A stretch of DNA of 64,000 nt from Eudorina sp. 2006-703-Eu-15 (taxonomy: Eukaryota > Chlorophyta > Chlorophyceae > Chlamydomonadales > Volvocaceae), in contig BDSI01000227.1 in NCBI GenBank assembly GCA_003117195.1, positions 2,501 to 66,500 on the forward strand, written 5' to 3'. Of this stretch, positions 14,201 through 26,814 are shown piece after piece; position 1 is the first letter of the stretch; each line of letters begins with the position of its first letter. The notes under the pieces were generated by a model that did not search any database, had not been told where the DNA came from, and saw only the letters and a program-made list of their open reading frames with translations. Made by a program: the position numbers and the translations under genes.

Positions 14201-14669
14201 TAGCAGGAATACACGATTCAAACGCTTGGCCTCATCATAGTCGCAGAACAGCTGCCAAAGACTATTGCGTGTTTCGATCGCGACACTCGACCACAAGGCA
14301 GCCAGGGGCGATGTTGAGGAATCCAATAATGCACTATGTCAGTAATTGGCCGACGCCTTGCGATACTGTCCATGGAACTTGTTCACTGTAACTGCCGCTA
14401 GCGGTTCGAAAAGTGACTCACTCCGCAATTTCCTCATTGCATACGCCTTTCACGCTACATCCCGGTAGACAGCTGGTATTAACCGGGGGAGGTAATGGAG
14501 GGGACGGCGCAGGAGGGGCTACAGCCGCTTCCTCGTTGAGTCGACGCCTGATGCTTCGCTCTCGCTGCCAGCCGTGTAGCTGGCTAACTAAAATTGATGG
14601 TTGGATGAATCCTTGTGATGTGGTGACTAGAAGGAAGCAAGCTAACCAAAACGTGGTTACACCAGTCAT
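8219..14669 (-). CDS. EGF/exostosin-type glycosyltransferase, GT47 family (copy a)
   Basis: Predicted 610-residue secretory-pathway glycosyltransferase. Twelve exons: 14422–14669, 13953–14128, 13282–13414, 12398–12637, 11748–11880, 11310–11435, 10630–10722, 10354–10419, 9568–9801, 9228–9306, 8811–8927, 8219–8406. All splice phases agree. The start ATG directly follows an in-frame TGA. Residues 1–20 are a hydrophobic signal peptide or anchor, then a Pro-rich stem, then Cys-rich EGF-like modules (about 68–145; CNQRGRCVAGICHCEPG). The exostosin domain follows, with IYVYELPPNM, EADYYFIPV and FCLAPLGGG…GCVPVLI, the usual GT47 nucleotide-sugar region. The C-terminus has a CWECH Cys cluster. GT47 enzymes include exostosins and plant cell-wall transferases; the sugar and acceptor cannot be told. 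It lies inverted relative to its paralogue at 20758–26006. Confidence 0.88.
11939..11995. repeat. 20-bp tandem repeat in GT47-a intron
   Basis: Three copies of a unit containing GGCAGGTGGGGCGCCATCAA sit in the intron between exons 4 and 5. Confidence 0.9.
12055..12195. repeat. 12-bp minisatellite in GT47-a intron
   Basis: CACTGACTGGGG repeats about a dozen times, with one variant (GCGCACTGACATTG) near 12150. On the sense (minus) strand the unit is CCCCAGTCAGTG. It creates long open frames on both strands that are not genes. Confidence 0.93.
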
Positions 14670-15960
14670 TCACTTGCAGGGAAGTGACAGGTTTGACTGT
14701 ATCTGTACGCGTGCGTCAACATCCAGAGTTTGTTTCGAAAGAACGTTATGAAATTGCCAGCTCTGGTCCACCAATTTGTCAGAAAGGAATGCAAGTGTAA
14801 ATGATCACCTGATTGACAATGTTTGCAACATGTATGTATCTTCACCACGAATTAAACAATGGCGTAGAGTTCATTGTTAGCAGCGAGCATGGGGGCAATG
14901 TGCAATGCGTGTGTTTGATGATGGTGTTCGTGGTGTTTTGCTCCTCTCTCCTATGTCCTATCGACCTCCAGATGCGCTTTGTTGTGATCACCGCACAACC
15001 ATGCCTTTTCACAACCATGCCTTTTCAAGCAGGGTGTACATCGTCCCAAGTCAGGTCACTGGTTTTGCGCTGTCCGCAACGTCGAGAACCTTCTAAATCG
15101 TCAAGTTGAAGTCCTTGTCACTCCTAGCAGTCCAATCCACCAGGGCCTCCTTGCCTGTGATCCACCAGGGCCTCCTCGCCTCTGATTCCACTACAAACAA
15201 GACACCCCCAAAGAACGTCGCCGACGCCGTTTCGAAAGCGCTTCCGTCCTACCTGCATCCAACCCCCAACAAAATCTTAGGGACGCATGGAGCTGCCCCC
15301 GTTCCACGTCAAAACTGTAGCGCCACCACCAGGCTCAGGTCCTCTCCGACAGCAGTAACCGGAGAATCTCAGGCGCGAGGATACCTGCCAAATTGCCAAT
15401 CTACGGTAACGACCTGGCCATGTGCCCCCGCCCCGCCGGGGCGGCCGCCATCCATGCCCGGTACGGCACCCTAATCCCAGGGTAAAGGCACCTTCCCGCA
15501 CTCTGTCAGTGCCGACAGTCCCCTCTAAGAACGCTGCTGCACCCGGCCGCACTCCGGAGCTGCCACCACCACCAGCACGCCCGCCTCCGGCTCCTTGCCC
15601 CCGGATGGCAAACCCCACGCAGGCGGCCCCGCCCTCGCTAGGTTCTCCATTCCCCCACCCACGTCGGGGGCCCCGCACCTAATCCTCGCGCCCACCCTGG
15701 CGCGCAATCCTGCCTGTGCCCACTCCGGCAGACAGACCCAGACACCCCTCATCGCCCCGCTGCTCACCAGCGCGAAAATACTCACACACACGCGCACATT
15801 TTGCTGCTTCGCGACCCCTACCGCCGTATCCGCATCGCACCCTGGACCGCCCTCACCCCTGTTCGCAACCCCATCCCTGCCCGCTCTCCCTGCCTCGGAT
15901 GCGTCACTGCCCTCTCCTTCCCCCCTTCCCCTTCCCCATCCCCGCGGCCCTGTCCCCTCT
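14670..15960. other. Intergenic spacer between GT47-a and REP27
   Basis: This spacer should hold the promoter and 5' UTR of the GT47-a gene (14670 upward, AT-richer than the genes) and the 3' UTR of REP27 (below 15961). The pyrimidine-rich stretch at 15540–15960 has open frames but no domain. No RNA gene was seen. Confidence 0.6.
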
Positions 15961-18900
15961 TTACTCCGAGGGCCCCACGCCGTCCATGAGCCGCGTCCGG
16001 AATTCCGTCAGCAGCGGCAGGTCCTCCACCAGCTTGCTCCATGGAGGGGTGCCCGCACCCGAGGACCGCACCGTGCCGTCCAGCTGGACCTGGATGTAGC
16101 AGTTGGGCTCCGCAGTGGGGAGGCCCGCCAACTCCTTCTGGTCAAGAACCCACTCCTGCAGGGCGGTGGGTCCGGGGGTTGTGCGGAAGAGGCGTCCAGG
16201 AAACGTATGTAGCATGGATAGGCCGAGGGGGGGGGGGTGGCGACAGCGGGGTGTGCCTGACGCGGCGCGGCGGGCAGCGCGGTTCACAGTAAGAGGTAAC
16301 TAGGAGTTGGGTAGAAAACTGAGCCGCGAGGGAGGAGGAGTCCAGCTCGACAGTCGGTGTTGATAGCTGGTAACACCCGGGACCCGCCGATAACCGTTGC
16401 TGACGTACATGTCTTTTTGTCTCCCACCGCCACCCACCGCCAATCAATTCTCGCCCCGGACGACACCAGACCGGGTGTTGCCCTCTGCGCCCCGACGCTC
16501 CCCCAGTTCCGGTCCCACCTTCCACTCATCCCCTGAGAACGGCTCCAGCCGCCACCGCTTGTCAGCTTCCAGCAGCCCGCCCATCACCGTCGCCTTGCTG
16601 CGCGCCTTTGCCTCCGCCGCCTCCGCCGCGGCCTTCTTCGCCGCTGCAGCCGCGTCATCGAAGCCACGACCCCTGCAGTCCGAGGGTAAGAGGGCGGCTG
16701 AGCGCAGATCCGAAAACCACCTGCCCGCGGCGGAAATGCGGCCGACCTTGTAGACCCCTCCGCAAGGCAAACCTACCAATCCGATGGGCCATTGCCGGTG
16801 CCGCCGTTCACCACTCCCCAAACCCTCACCAGGCACCTCGTCGCACAAACATTCATACAGCAATTTTGGGTCTGACACGGTTCGTTCGTTTCTGGGTCTG
16901 GCACGCCCTGCTTACTCTCCTCCGGCCCCGGCCCCAGCACCGACACCTCTCCCCCGCACTCACTCCTTCGCGAACTCCTTCTTGAGCATCCGCAGCTTGG
17001 CCTCCGGGTCCACCTCCGCGGGTCCTGAGCGGTCGAAGATCACCGGGATCACTGCGGCGGGCGGCGGCGGAAGGTCAGGGGGCCAGGGCGGCGGAGGGAA
17101 GCTTGGCACACGGGCGGGGCGGGGAGCCGGTTGAGGACCGGTTGACTTGGGCGGCCGCGAGAGCCGGGGTCTCGAAGGGCTGAAGTCATTCGGCAAAGAG
17201 TGTGGGCCAGGAGAAAATTTGTGGACATAACATGGCCTGATTTCTGGTTGCATAGCCTCCCCGCAAGGACATATACCCATCACAGCTTTACGCTGGTGAG
17301 CGACTCCCGAACAGGCCGGCGCCAATCAGACCACCATCGGCGCAGATCGCATCCCTGACTCGCCACTGCAAGCGCCCAGCCCCGGGGCAGGTGCGGAGGT
17401 CTACAGCCGTCTTGACAAAACTTTCCCCCATTAATGGACCGCCCGCAGCCCACTCCCCGCGCCTCCGCTCCCGAGTCCTCCTCCGGACAGCCCTACCGTG
17501 CAAGGCCCGCTCCCCCTTCCTGCTGCTCTCGGGATGTGACCCTGCCCACCCACCCCCCGCCGGTCCTCCTCCACCGGCGCCCCGGCGCGGGCCCCACCTG
17601 ACACGCCCCTCTCTCGCAGGTTGATGTACTGGCTGTCCGCCTCCTTGATGGCCTTCTCCACGAATGACCGGCTGCCCGCCACAATCACGGGCCGCACCTG
17701 GCCCCGGAACTTGAGCAGCGGCAACACCCGGTCATTGCCCAGGTCGATCTGGGGGAGAGCGGGGCGCGGCCGGGACGGGGCGGGGAAGGGAGGGGGTTAA
17801 ATTGAGAAAAGAAGGGAGGGGGTGGGGGAGGAGCGGGTGTGTGCGTGTGTCAATGGGCTCGAGGCAAGGAGATGGATGGCCCCTGCGCCAGGGCCCGTCT
17901 GTTGTGCGGAGGACAAGTTGGGCGGAGGCACCCGACGGCCCCGTCCCTGCACCGCAAAGAAACACACCGCAACGAAAGCCCCCGAAAACCACCACGCGAC
18001 CTCATCCGCCCGGCCCCCCCCCACCAGCAGGCGGCCCAGGAGCTCCTCCCGGTTGGTGACCCGGACCGCCTCCTGCTTGTTGGACACGTCCCGGTAGAGC
18101 AGGTACGACAGCACGATGACCGCTGTCGTGTTGACCCCCAGGTTGGTGAGCGACTCGTTCAGGTCGGGGGCGTCGGGGCCGCCTGAGGGAGGGCGGGGCA
18201 GGTCCGGGACGGCAGAAAATCAGCAGGCACACCACAGAACGGAGGGCCGCGGGAACGGAAGGGGGGGGCACGGGAGGGGATGAATGAGGGCAGGGATGAA
18301 GGGGAGGTGCGGGACACGGGTCCGGGGCACTCCTGATAGCCACTGATAGCTCGGCCAGCAGCAAAGCTCTCCCTCGCCAAACCAATCGGCGGGCCCACGG
18401 CAAGGAATCTGTCCTTGGCATGGGTCGGGTTGAGACGGGAGATGGCGGCCTACACAATCAGCAGGCGGCCTACGCAGCGCCCGTCTGAGGTTAGTCGCCG
18501 TTTCCTGCCGTTCCAACCCCGCCGCCGGGTCAGCACCCCGTGTCAGCTAGTCACCTGCACCAGACCAACACCTCCACTCCACGCCACTAGCCCCTGGGGC
18601 CGTCAGCAGCCGCTAACTGTCCGCACAGGCAGTCGCCTCCAGTCGCCTCGTTGCTCACCCGCGCTCCCCCCCAAGGTCCCCTGTCTCCCCCTATCCACGT
18701 CGAGGTCCCCACCCTGCAGCGACTTGGCCAGGCGGACTGCGATGATGACCAGGCCGATGGACGCACTGGCCAGCAGCCCACCGAACAGGATGATGCGGGG
18801 CAGTCGGAAGGGAGCCTGACAGGAGGGACGGAAGGAAGGGAGGACAGCGGAGGGGAGGGGAGGGGAGGGGAGGCGCGGGGAAGAGAACGAGTGGGACGGC

Positions 18901-20491
18901 CGCTGTGGGATGGTGTGCATACGGGGTGTACCGTATACCATATTTCCGCGTCGAGGCGGAGGTGCCGGTGCCCAATCCAACGCGGGCCAACTGGAACACG
19001 TTCAGTGCTAACACCTCAACGCTGCCATCCGCGCACTGCCTGACAGCGCCCTCCAGTCCATGCGCGCCGACGATGGGCGGCGGCCCCCCCAGCATGCAGC
19101 CCAAAGCCCACCCAGCACTGCACTGCACTGCATCCCCCAACCGACTGACGCAGCAGTCGCCTTCACCGCCGCTGCGGAATCTCCGCCCCAGTAGTCGTAC
19201 TCCCTAGCGTAGTTGAAAAAGGGAAACAACGGGCGCACGCGGCCCCGCCCGGGCCCACATCACCCGGGCCCCGTCCGCCCGACCGTGTCCCACCGCCATG
19301 GCCCCGCGCGCTTTCCGGACACACCCTGACCCTGACCCACATCCACATCCAGATCCACACCTCTCTCCCCCCTTTGTGTACTATGGCTGTGTGTGCGCAC
19401 CTTGGCCTCCGTGCGCAGGTCCACCTTTGTGTTCCGTGAGATCCCTCCCTTGACCTGGGTCAGGGCGTCCAGCCACTCGCGGCGCTCCCGCAGCTGCTTC
19501 AGGTCGTCGTCCTGCAGCAGCGCGGAGCGGGGCAGGGCAGGGACGGGCAGGGAGGGTAGGGGACGGGCATAAGCAACCCGACCAGGCAATCCGACCAGGC
19601 AACCCAGCATTATTGGCTGACAAGCTGGACAAGGCAGGGGGGCGGGGACGGGGACGACGACGAGAGTGGGAAAGGGTGGAGGTGGGGGGGTTAGGGATGG
19701 ACGGGCGCAGTAGGAGCAGCATGCGGTGCGGAAGGCGAGTGGCGCACCGGCTGGCGATTCCAGGATCCGACCAGGCGGCGAGGCGGGGTGGCGGGCTCGA
19801 TCAGTTTCCGGCTGATGCTGCCACTCCAGGCCGCCTTGCCGCCCGAACCGCCAAGCTGAATTATCGCACGCGGGCGCAGCCACTAAAATTCCAGGTCTCC
19901 TTGCCTCCCTCCCTTGATCCCTTGTATGCATTGCGTGCGGCATCTCCCTGCCACCCACCCGTCCACCCAAGCACCTCTGTCGTTTGGCCACCACCCCAAC
20001 ACCCGGTATCCCGCCGGGTCCCTCATGCGGCTCCCCGAGCCCGACTCTGAGACCACCCCCGATACCTTGAGCGCCACGGCTAGCTTCAGCTTGTATTCGT
20101 TGATGGCTTTGACGATGCTATCCGACGCCTCTGCCCATTTCTTCTGCTTTGCCAGGGCACAGCCCAGGTTGTAAAGTGCCGCCCGCGCCTCGTCCTCGTT
20201 GGGCTTCATTTCCAAGCTGAGGCGATAGAGGCGAACGGCCTCATCGACGTCCTTCTCCTCCTTGAAGACTCGCGTGGCTGTCTCGATGGCATCCCTGGCG
20301 CTGGTTGGCTGGTATGATGGCCTGCTAGCTGGCGTGGATTTGGATGCCCGCGCGACCACGAATAGGCAGGGCAAGCGAGGAGCGACACGGCTAGCTATAA
20401 AACACGGTCGGCAAGCTCGCAAGAGTCGCTGTGCCTGCAGCGCCGATCGCTCATTACAACGGTGGATAGACCTCATCCTATGCATCCACAC
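15961..20491 (-). CDS. REP27: REP27/LPA1-like TPR protein for photosystem II repair
   Basis: Predicted 461-residue thylakoid protein; Chlamydomonas REP27 and Arabidopsis LPA1 act in D1 synthesis and PSII assembly or repair. Eight exons: 20066–20491, 19401–19511, 18713–18815, 18025–18182, 17598–17748, 16964–17051, 16519–16672, 15961–16155, all in phase. The N-terminus is a Arg/Ala-rich transit peptide ending near VVARA. Two tetratricopeptide repeats lie at about 65–142 (EAVRLYRLSLEMKPNEDEAR, ALYNLGCALAKQKKWAEA). Two membrane spans lie near 187–208 and 226–243. The stroma-type C-terminal part (VIPVIFDRSG, EWVLDQKELAGLP) matches the conserved tail I recall for LPA1. Met at 20491 was taken as the start; a second ATG lies at 20476. 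The gene diverges from GT47-b with only 266 bp between start codons. Confidence 0.9.
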
Positions 20492-20757
20492 TATTTATTT
20501 GCTTGTGGTATTATGGATGATTGTATGAGTGGTTCACGAAACACGGTCCGCACAGGGAGCAGTTGGGCAGCGATCTGCAATCGAATTTTTTATGCATGTC
20601 AAATTATTCCACCGCAAAGATGACAGTCTGACCGCGAGCTAATGGATGTGGGAACACATAAAATTCCGTACGACGGGTTCGGAGGATCGCGAGGGACGTC
20701 CGAAGACTCAGCGCCTCAAGAACCATAGTATCAAGATACCAAAAACACGTCAATGCA
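20492..20757. promoter_or_regulatory. Divergent promoter, REP27 / GT47-b
   Basis: Only 266 bp separate the two start codons, which point away from each other. The segment is AT-richer than the flanking exons. It must contain both 5' UTRs and promoters. I could not assign a specific factor site. Confidence 0.6.
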
Positions 20758-23700
20758 ATGTGTGTTCATCGTATTATTGTCCTACTCCTACAAGTCCTGT
20801 TTCTGGTTTGTACGTCGTTTGCTGCGCCCCTATCCTTCACTTCTTGTGACCAAAACTGCTTTGCACACGGAACGTGTAACCCGGAGTCCAAGAGGTGAGT
20901 ATTAAGTAACCAATTTAACTGAAACAGGCTGGCTTTGCCCTTCTGCAGCTGTCAAACCCCAATCGACACACCTTAGTTGACTTATTAATCGAATGGAGAT
21001 ATTACGACGTCACGCGGATAGCCACGTTAATAAAATAACCGACCCAACGGAATTGGTCAACCTGCCCCAACTGCGACTCGACGGATCATCGCATCGGCAT
21101 CGTCTTCCGACATTCCCTGGGATTTGCTCGCTGCAATGTTCTCCGTGCCTACGCAGGTGTGACTGCCCACTGCTCTGGCACGGCCCGGACTGCAGCATCC
21201 CGGTCTCGGAACCGGAGGAGCAGTGCGCAGCGTACCTGCATGACCAGCAGTCCTGCGTCAGCCGCGACCGGACCCGCTGCCTGAACGGCTGCCACGGCCG
21301 CGGCTGGTGTGTAGGCGGCTTCTGTCAATGTTACCCGGGTACGCGGATGGTATTGCCTCCAGTCGGTCGGCTCCAGAAGCCCAACCCCCTGCCAACCCCG
21401 CAAGTCGATGACCAGGCGGCGTTCTGCCTGGGGCCATCCCCAACCCCGACCACCAACCCCCGACTCCGGGTTGCAGGCTCGTATGGGGCGGACTGCGCCC
21501 TCAGTGTGGGGCCCGATGGCGCGCCGGTGTTGCTGGCGGGCCAGGGCTACTCGCCTCGGAAGAACGGAGTTAAAATCTTCGTTTACGAGCTGCCGCCGAT
21601 GGCCAACACATGGTAGGCTCGGTTTTGCTGCATTCGGACCCAGCAGCGCAGCGCTCCGCTCCGATTGGGCATTTGGGGCCCTAGGGCTACGAGCGCGTTA
21701 GGGCGTCGGCGTCAGCGTCGGCGTCGCGGAGATGATGCAGAAGGCGGGCGTGGTGACGAGGGGCCACCGTCGTGGTAAAACAGGGCGGCGGTGCCGTTTC
21801 GGTTTGACCCCCAAGGGCATATGAGCACTGGGCTCGGATGCGGCGGTGCTGCGGGTCTCGCTGCGCCGTTAATGCAGCAGGTCCGCGGAGCGGCGTGGAT
21901 GAGGCAGGAAGGAGGAGGAGTACGGGGGAGGGCGTGGCTCAAACCGGATTTGTCCTTCGACACCTGTGCCGTACTTTCCGTACCTCCCGGGGCGCAGTGC
22001 GCTTCCCGGGGTGACTGGATCAACGCGACCCGCATTGCATCCAAGCAGCTGCATGTGCATCTCGTTTCGACAAGCTGCATCTTGTGCGTTTTCGATGTAT
22101 GCATGCGATTGTGGTGCCGCCGGAACTGCCCAGATGGCGGCTCCCAGCCTTGCTGCCTCGCCTTTTGACGTCGTGTCCACGAAAGCAGTCGCTCACATGC
22201 TTGCGATGTGTGCGCCCCCTGTTGCGCCCTGGTGTCCTCCCCTCCCGTCCCTCCCTCGCCCCGGTGCGCAGGGTGTCCATAGTGCGAGTTGGTGAGGTCA
22301 GGCAGCGAGGGAGGCGAGGCGAAGCGAGGTGGTCGGATGGCAAGGGGGGACAAGGGGGAGGAGGGGGTAATGCCAGGGGGTCGACCACGGGATGCGGGAT
22401 CGGCCTCACGGTCATTACCATGTGGCCTGCGCGTAATCTGTACATAATTGTTCACAGCGCATCCTCGCGCACGTTCTGGCTCGCCACGCGTCTGAGTCCC
22501 ATCCCTGGATGAATGTCACACCGCAATCTTCGCCATCACCGCCACCACAGCGATAAGCGGTACAGATGCTCTGTCCATGCGCCATAGTGGTGGCGGTGGT
22601 GGTGCTTGAGACATGCCGATTGCCGGGCAACGTACCTGCCCGCTGCCACCGCCCCACCTATTGCTGCTGCCCCAGTCCCACCGCCGCCTGCCTTCCTCTG
22701 TACCACTTTCTCTTCGCCTCCTCTTCCTGGGCCGCATACCCCACAGATCGGCCGTTGGTGGCGCTACTGATGCAACGGATGCTGAGCTCTGGGGTGCGCA
22801 CCGCCAACGGCGACGAGGCGGACTTTTACTTCATCCCGCTGGTTCTGCGGTCCCGGGGCCAGGCCGCCGCGGACCATCTGGCCTCCGTCATCTACTACAT
22901 CCGGCAGCACTGGCCCTGGTGGGACCGCCTCGGGGGCGGACACAGACACCTGCTGGCGGTGTCGGGTGAGCAGCTGCCACCTGGCCGCTGGCCGGTTGCC
23001 GTCTCCCCGGGGCCCGGGTTTCGCGGCCGTGGAAACACCCAACCTGGGTTTGGACTCCTGGGTTTGGACTCCTCTCATCTCGCCGGGGTCCGTGTGCGCC
23101 TGTTCAGACCTAACCGACCCGCCCAAGGTGCCTGCTGCCGTCCTCGCGGGCGATCGGTCGGCCGGTCGATAAATTAACCTGTGTGTGTCCTGGCGGGTCC
23201 TGATTGAATGGTTTCCGGTGTCTCCCACCCCAACCTGGCGCCGCAGGCGACGCGGGTCGGCGGGTGCTGCCCGAGCTGCAGTTGCGGCTGGTGGAGAACG
23301 TGACGTTCCTCACCCACTGGGGCGTGCACAGCAACCACAGCGTGGCCGGCTGGGTGGAGTCGCACAGACCCGGAAAGGTGAAATGGGCTCAGGGGCCGCA
23401 CCCGCGCCGCGTCCATGCGGCTGGCGGGGCCGCCGCTCTCTGCCGGGGTCCCGGACCTCGGGGGGCCGAGAGAGAGCCCCGGTGCTGGTTGTTTCGTTCT
23501 CGCCGCGGCAGGCAGCTGTGAACAAGCGCCGCCGCGTGCCGTTTGTGGCGACTTCACTGAGCTTCGTAAAGTGCACCGCCAGACAGCTGTATTTTACCCT
23601 CGGAGCCTCATTCCGCATGTGGGGCGGTGGGGCCGTTATGTGGTCACCGCAATGCGGCCATTGATTGACACGTGCTGACTGTCGCGGATGGCACCCGCAT

Positions 23701-26006
23701 CGCCGGGCCGCCCGCCGCCGCAGGACATTGTGATGCCGCTGCTGCAGAACGCGGATGAGCCCATCGTGTTCTCGCCGCTGCACCGAATCTACGGCAAGGA
23801 GAAGGGCCGCAACCGCGGGCTGTTCTTTGCAGGTGCGATCAGGGTGGTGGGAGGTCGTTATGAAGAAGGCAGAGCACGGAACATGCTTGGGCTGCCGCGG
23901 AGGTGCATCGCGATGGCGGCCGGCAGCTACCCCCGCTGTGCCTCTGTGGGGTGTCCTCCCCAGGGCCCTCTTAGTTGCAGCACCCCGCCGTCCGGCCGCC
24001 GCCGTTCCTCCAGCCCGTCCTCGAGCAACGTGACTACTGACAGTGCGTCCACGCCTTGCTGTTCATGCCGTCGTGTCTTCCTTTCCAAACGTTCGTCCCT
24101 GGTTTTTTGCAGGTCGGATCTGTGGTGACGGCAAGAGGCCGATCGAGGGGCGCTGCAGCAAGGAGCGGCACACGTACAGCGGCCAGACGAGGCAACGGGT
24201 AGGCCTGTGGCGGCCGGGATGCTCAAGACCCGGGAGGGCATGTCGTCGTCGCTGTCCCCAGTACCAGTACCAGTAATGGGGACAGCAACGGCAACCATTG
24301 ACCCGCGGGGGCCACTGCAGCCTTAATTACACAGCCATGGACCACGTGGGCCAGCTCCTGAGTGCCCACCCCGCACCACAATGCGCCTCGGCCCCACGCC
24401 CCGCCCAGCCAGTTCAACTCTCCCCATCGTCTCCGACTGGATGTCGTGTGGTGCCGCCCGCAGGTTTCGGAGCACCACTGGAACCGCACGGGGTGGACGT
24501 TGACCACGAGCCCCGACGGCTATGCCCGCGGCCTGGCCAGCCACACCTTCTGCCTGGCGCCTGCGGGTGCTGGCTACGTACTGCGAGCCGCGCAGGCGCT
24601 CATCATGGGCTGCATCCCGGTGCTGCTGGGCGACGGCCTGCACCAGCCCTTCCAGCCCGAGATGGACTGGAGCCGGTTCAGTGTGGCGGTGGAGGAGAAG
24701 GACATCCCGCGGCTGCACCACATCCTGGAAGCCATCGACGACTCCAGGGTCAAGGCCATGCAGGTGCGTGGGAGAAGCGCCGTGGTGCCAGATCTGCAGC
24801 AGGCATTGCATGTACGGTAGTGCCCTGGCAGCGCGGGGAGAGGGTGGGCGGACTTGGATGACTGACGAGCGTTGCCCTAGGGCCCCGGGTGCGCTGTGGC
24901 AAGCACGCGGGCCTCAGACATGCAGGCCGTGCACTCTGGGGTTTCGCGGAAAAGTCCGTGATGCTATGTTGCGAGTCCCACGGGAACCCCGAGTAAGCCA
25001 CGAGATAAGGGGATATATAGTAGTACCGTGGGCAGGGCGTGTATGGAGGTGTGCGGGCCAGGGCGTTTCACGCTGCGAAGCAGTTTCTATCAGTTGGGTT
25101 GCATTTCTATCAGTTGGGATTTATTGTCACCCTTGCCGTCCACACCGCGCAGGAGAGGCTGCGGTGTGCGGCGCAGCACATGTACTACAGCACCACCTTC
25201 GGCGAGGTCATGGCCGAGGATGGACGATTCGGTGGGCGGGGTTGAAATCGCCTCCTGGCCACCTGCTCGTTGTTCCTCGGGACAGTCGCATGTGCGCCTG
25301 CCCCGGTCACACCCTTCACTTCCCCCATTCGCCTTCCGTCCTGTGACGCAGACGCGTTCGAGACGCTGATGGAAATCCTCCGCATGCGCAAAGAGCACCC
25401 GGGAATGGACCCGCGGCAGTACGCGCTGCGGGACTATCGCTTCGCCGATTTCATGAACTGCAAGCTGGGTAGGTGCGGCAGTGACGGTTGCAAGTCTGTG
25501 TACAACGCACGGTCGGTCGGAATGCAGGTGACGTGGATTGCTGCAAACTGGGCACCGTTTTTTCAGTGTGGGCGGGCAGTGTAAGCGTGGACTGGGATCG
25601 GATCATGCACATCCCCTCAATTTTCGGGTTCGAGCCCAAGCGGAGCAGGGGAGGGGAACGTTCTGTGCACTGGCACGTAATCGCGAGGTGGCATACTGCC
25701 GCACCTAACTGTACATTTGGCCATCCCGCAAACCCGTCAAGACGTATGTCATGCAGCCTACCACCTGTACGCCCTGCTGGACGTGCCATGTGGAAATGGC
25801 CCAATGCCACCGCAGAGCCGACCGGCGGCCAAGTCAAGCTCTGTTCGCAGAGTCGGCTAATCAAGTCCTCGGAGGTCGAGCTGTCCTGTCGCCAGGAGTA
25901 CACCAAGGTGCCCATGCGTCCGATATACATGTTTTACGGCTGGCCTGGTGGCGCCGTATGCGGCAGCCGTGCCGACGTTGCCTCATGTCCGCGCAGCTGG
26001 GTGTGA
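20758..26006 (+). CDS. EGF/exostosin-type glycosyltransferase, GT47 family (copy b)
   Basis: Paralogue of the gene at 8219–14669 on the opposite strand. Exons: 20758–20894, 21157–21338, 21477–21612, about 22676–22965, 23247–23377, 23724–23832, 24113–24198, 24464–24763, 25153–25231, 25352–25468, and a last exon ending at 26006. The start (MCVHRII…) gives a clean signal peptide. EGF-like Cys modules follow (CNPESKRCDCPLLWHGPDC), then exostosin motifs IFVYELPPM, EADFYFIPL, TFLTHWG, FCLAPAGAG and GCIPVLLGDGLHQPF. The first exon, too short to stand alone, was found by homology to copy a. Two places are unsure: the 5' edge of exon 4, and the C-terminal exon, where the two blocks matching copy a (CTPCWTCH and MFYGWPGGAVCG) lie in different frames. 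That suggests a missed intron or an indel. Same broad role as copy a. Confidence 0.85.
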
Positions 26007-26198
26007 AAATGAAGTGTCCGGACGAAACATTCCATCCGGGTTGCGGCATGGAACGCGCCTGGGAAATCCCCGCTGTGACGATGACCAGCGCTCGAGCGCT
26101 GCACGGGTGGCCAATATCAGCTACACGGGCATTGCACTTGAAGCGGCTCGCCGCGTGATCCTGGACCACCAATTTAACACCAACGGCGCCCTTGCGCA

Positions 26199-26203
26199 TG
26201 TAA
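26199..26203 (+). terminator. TGTAA poly(A) signal, GT47-b
   Basis: TGTAA is the usual volvocine poly(A) signal. This one is 193 nt after the GT47-b stop codon. Confidence 0.5.
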
Positions 26204-26774
26204 TGACATCTATGTATGGAGTCCGTGGCCTCATTAGCAGGGCATTTGGCATTCAGCACCTCCTTGCCAGTCAACATGTATACACGTCGCTATGAAAGCA
26301 GCTGTCCTGCCCAGTGCAAGGTGTACGACACATCGTCGAATCAATCGAGTACACGCACCACCGTCGATATCACATTACGCCAAACTACGCTAGCTTGGCC
26401 TTCAACAACACGTGGAAATCCAGGGTAAAATCTTTGGACACGATAGTTAAACCAAAGGTACAAGAGGGATCAGAACTTCACACTTCTGCTCCAGGTCGGG
26501 TGACGCTCCTACACTCTCCCACACCAGATCACGCGTGCGTACATTCGTTACTGCTCTCCACTGTACAGTCGTATAGGTAACGTTATGGAGAAAGAAGACG
26601 GCCCCCAAGCATCTAAGCTGATTTTCAGTCATGTATCCGAGCTCTCACTCAGTTGGGGCCTCTCCCAGCTTGCTTTCCATCTGCCAGGCCCGAGACGGTC
26701 GCCGAAAAAGGCAGAAGCCCGGGCTCCGAAACCCTTCCTGGATATACCCACACTGTGAAGGTTCACTGCTTGCC

Positions 26775-26779
26775 TTACA
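26775..26779 (-). terminator. TGTAA poly(A) signal, UBE2S-like gene
   Basis: TTACA on the plus strand is TGTAA on the gene strand, 35 nt past the stop codon. That would make an unusually short 3' UTR for this group. Confidence 0.4.
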
Positions 26780-26814
26780 GCCCCCGCCCTAGCGCGCTTC
26801 CTGGCCAGCCATGC

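Larger units (their letters stand above)
26007..26814. other. Convergent spacer, GT47-b / UBE2S
   Basis: Both neighbouring genes end here, so it should hold two 3' UTRs. AT-richer than the exons. No gene or repeat was recognised. Confidence 0.6.

Noticed and set aside
25625..25640. GGGTTCGAGCCC, a tRNA T-arm-like sequence
   Set aside because: No matching acceptor, D or anticodon arms at the right spacing; it is within the 3' part of GT47-b.
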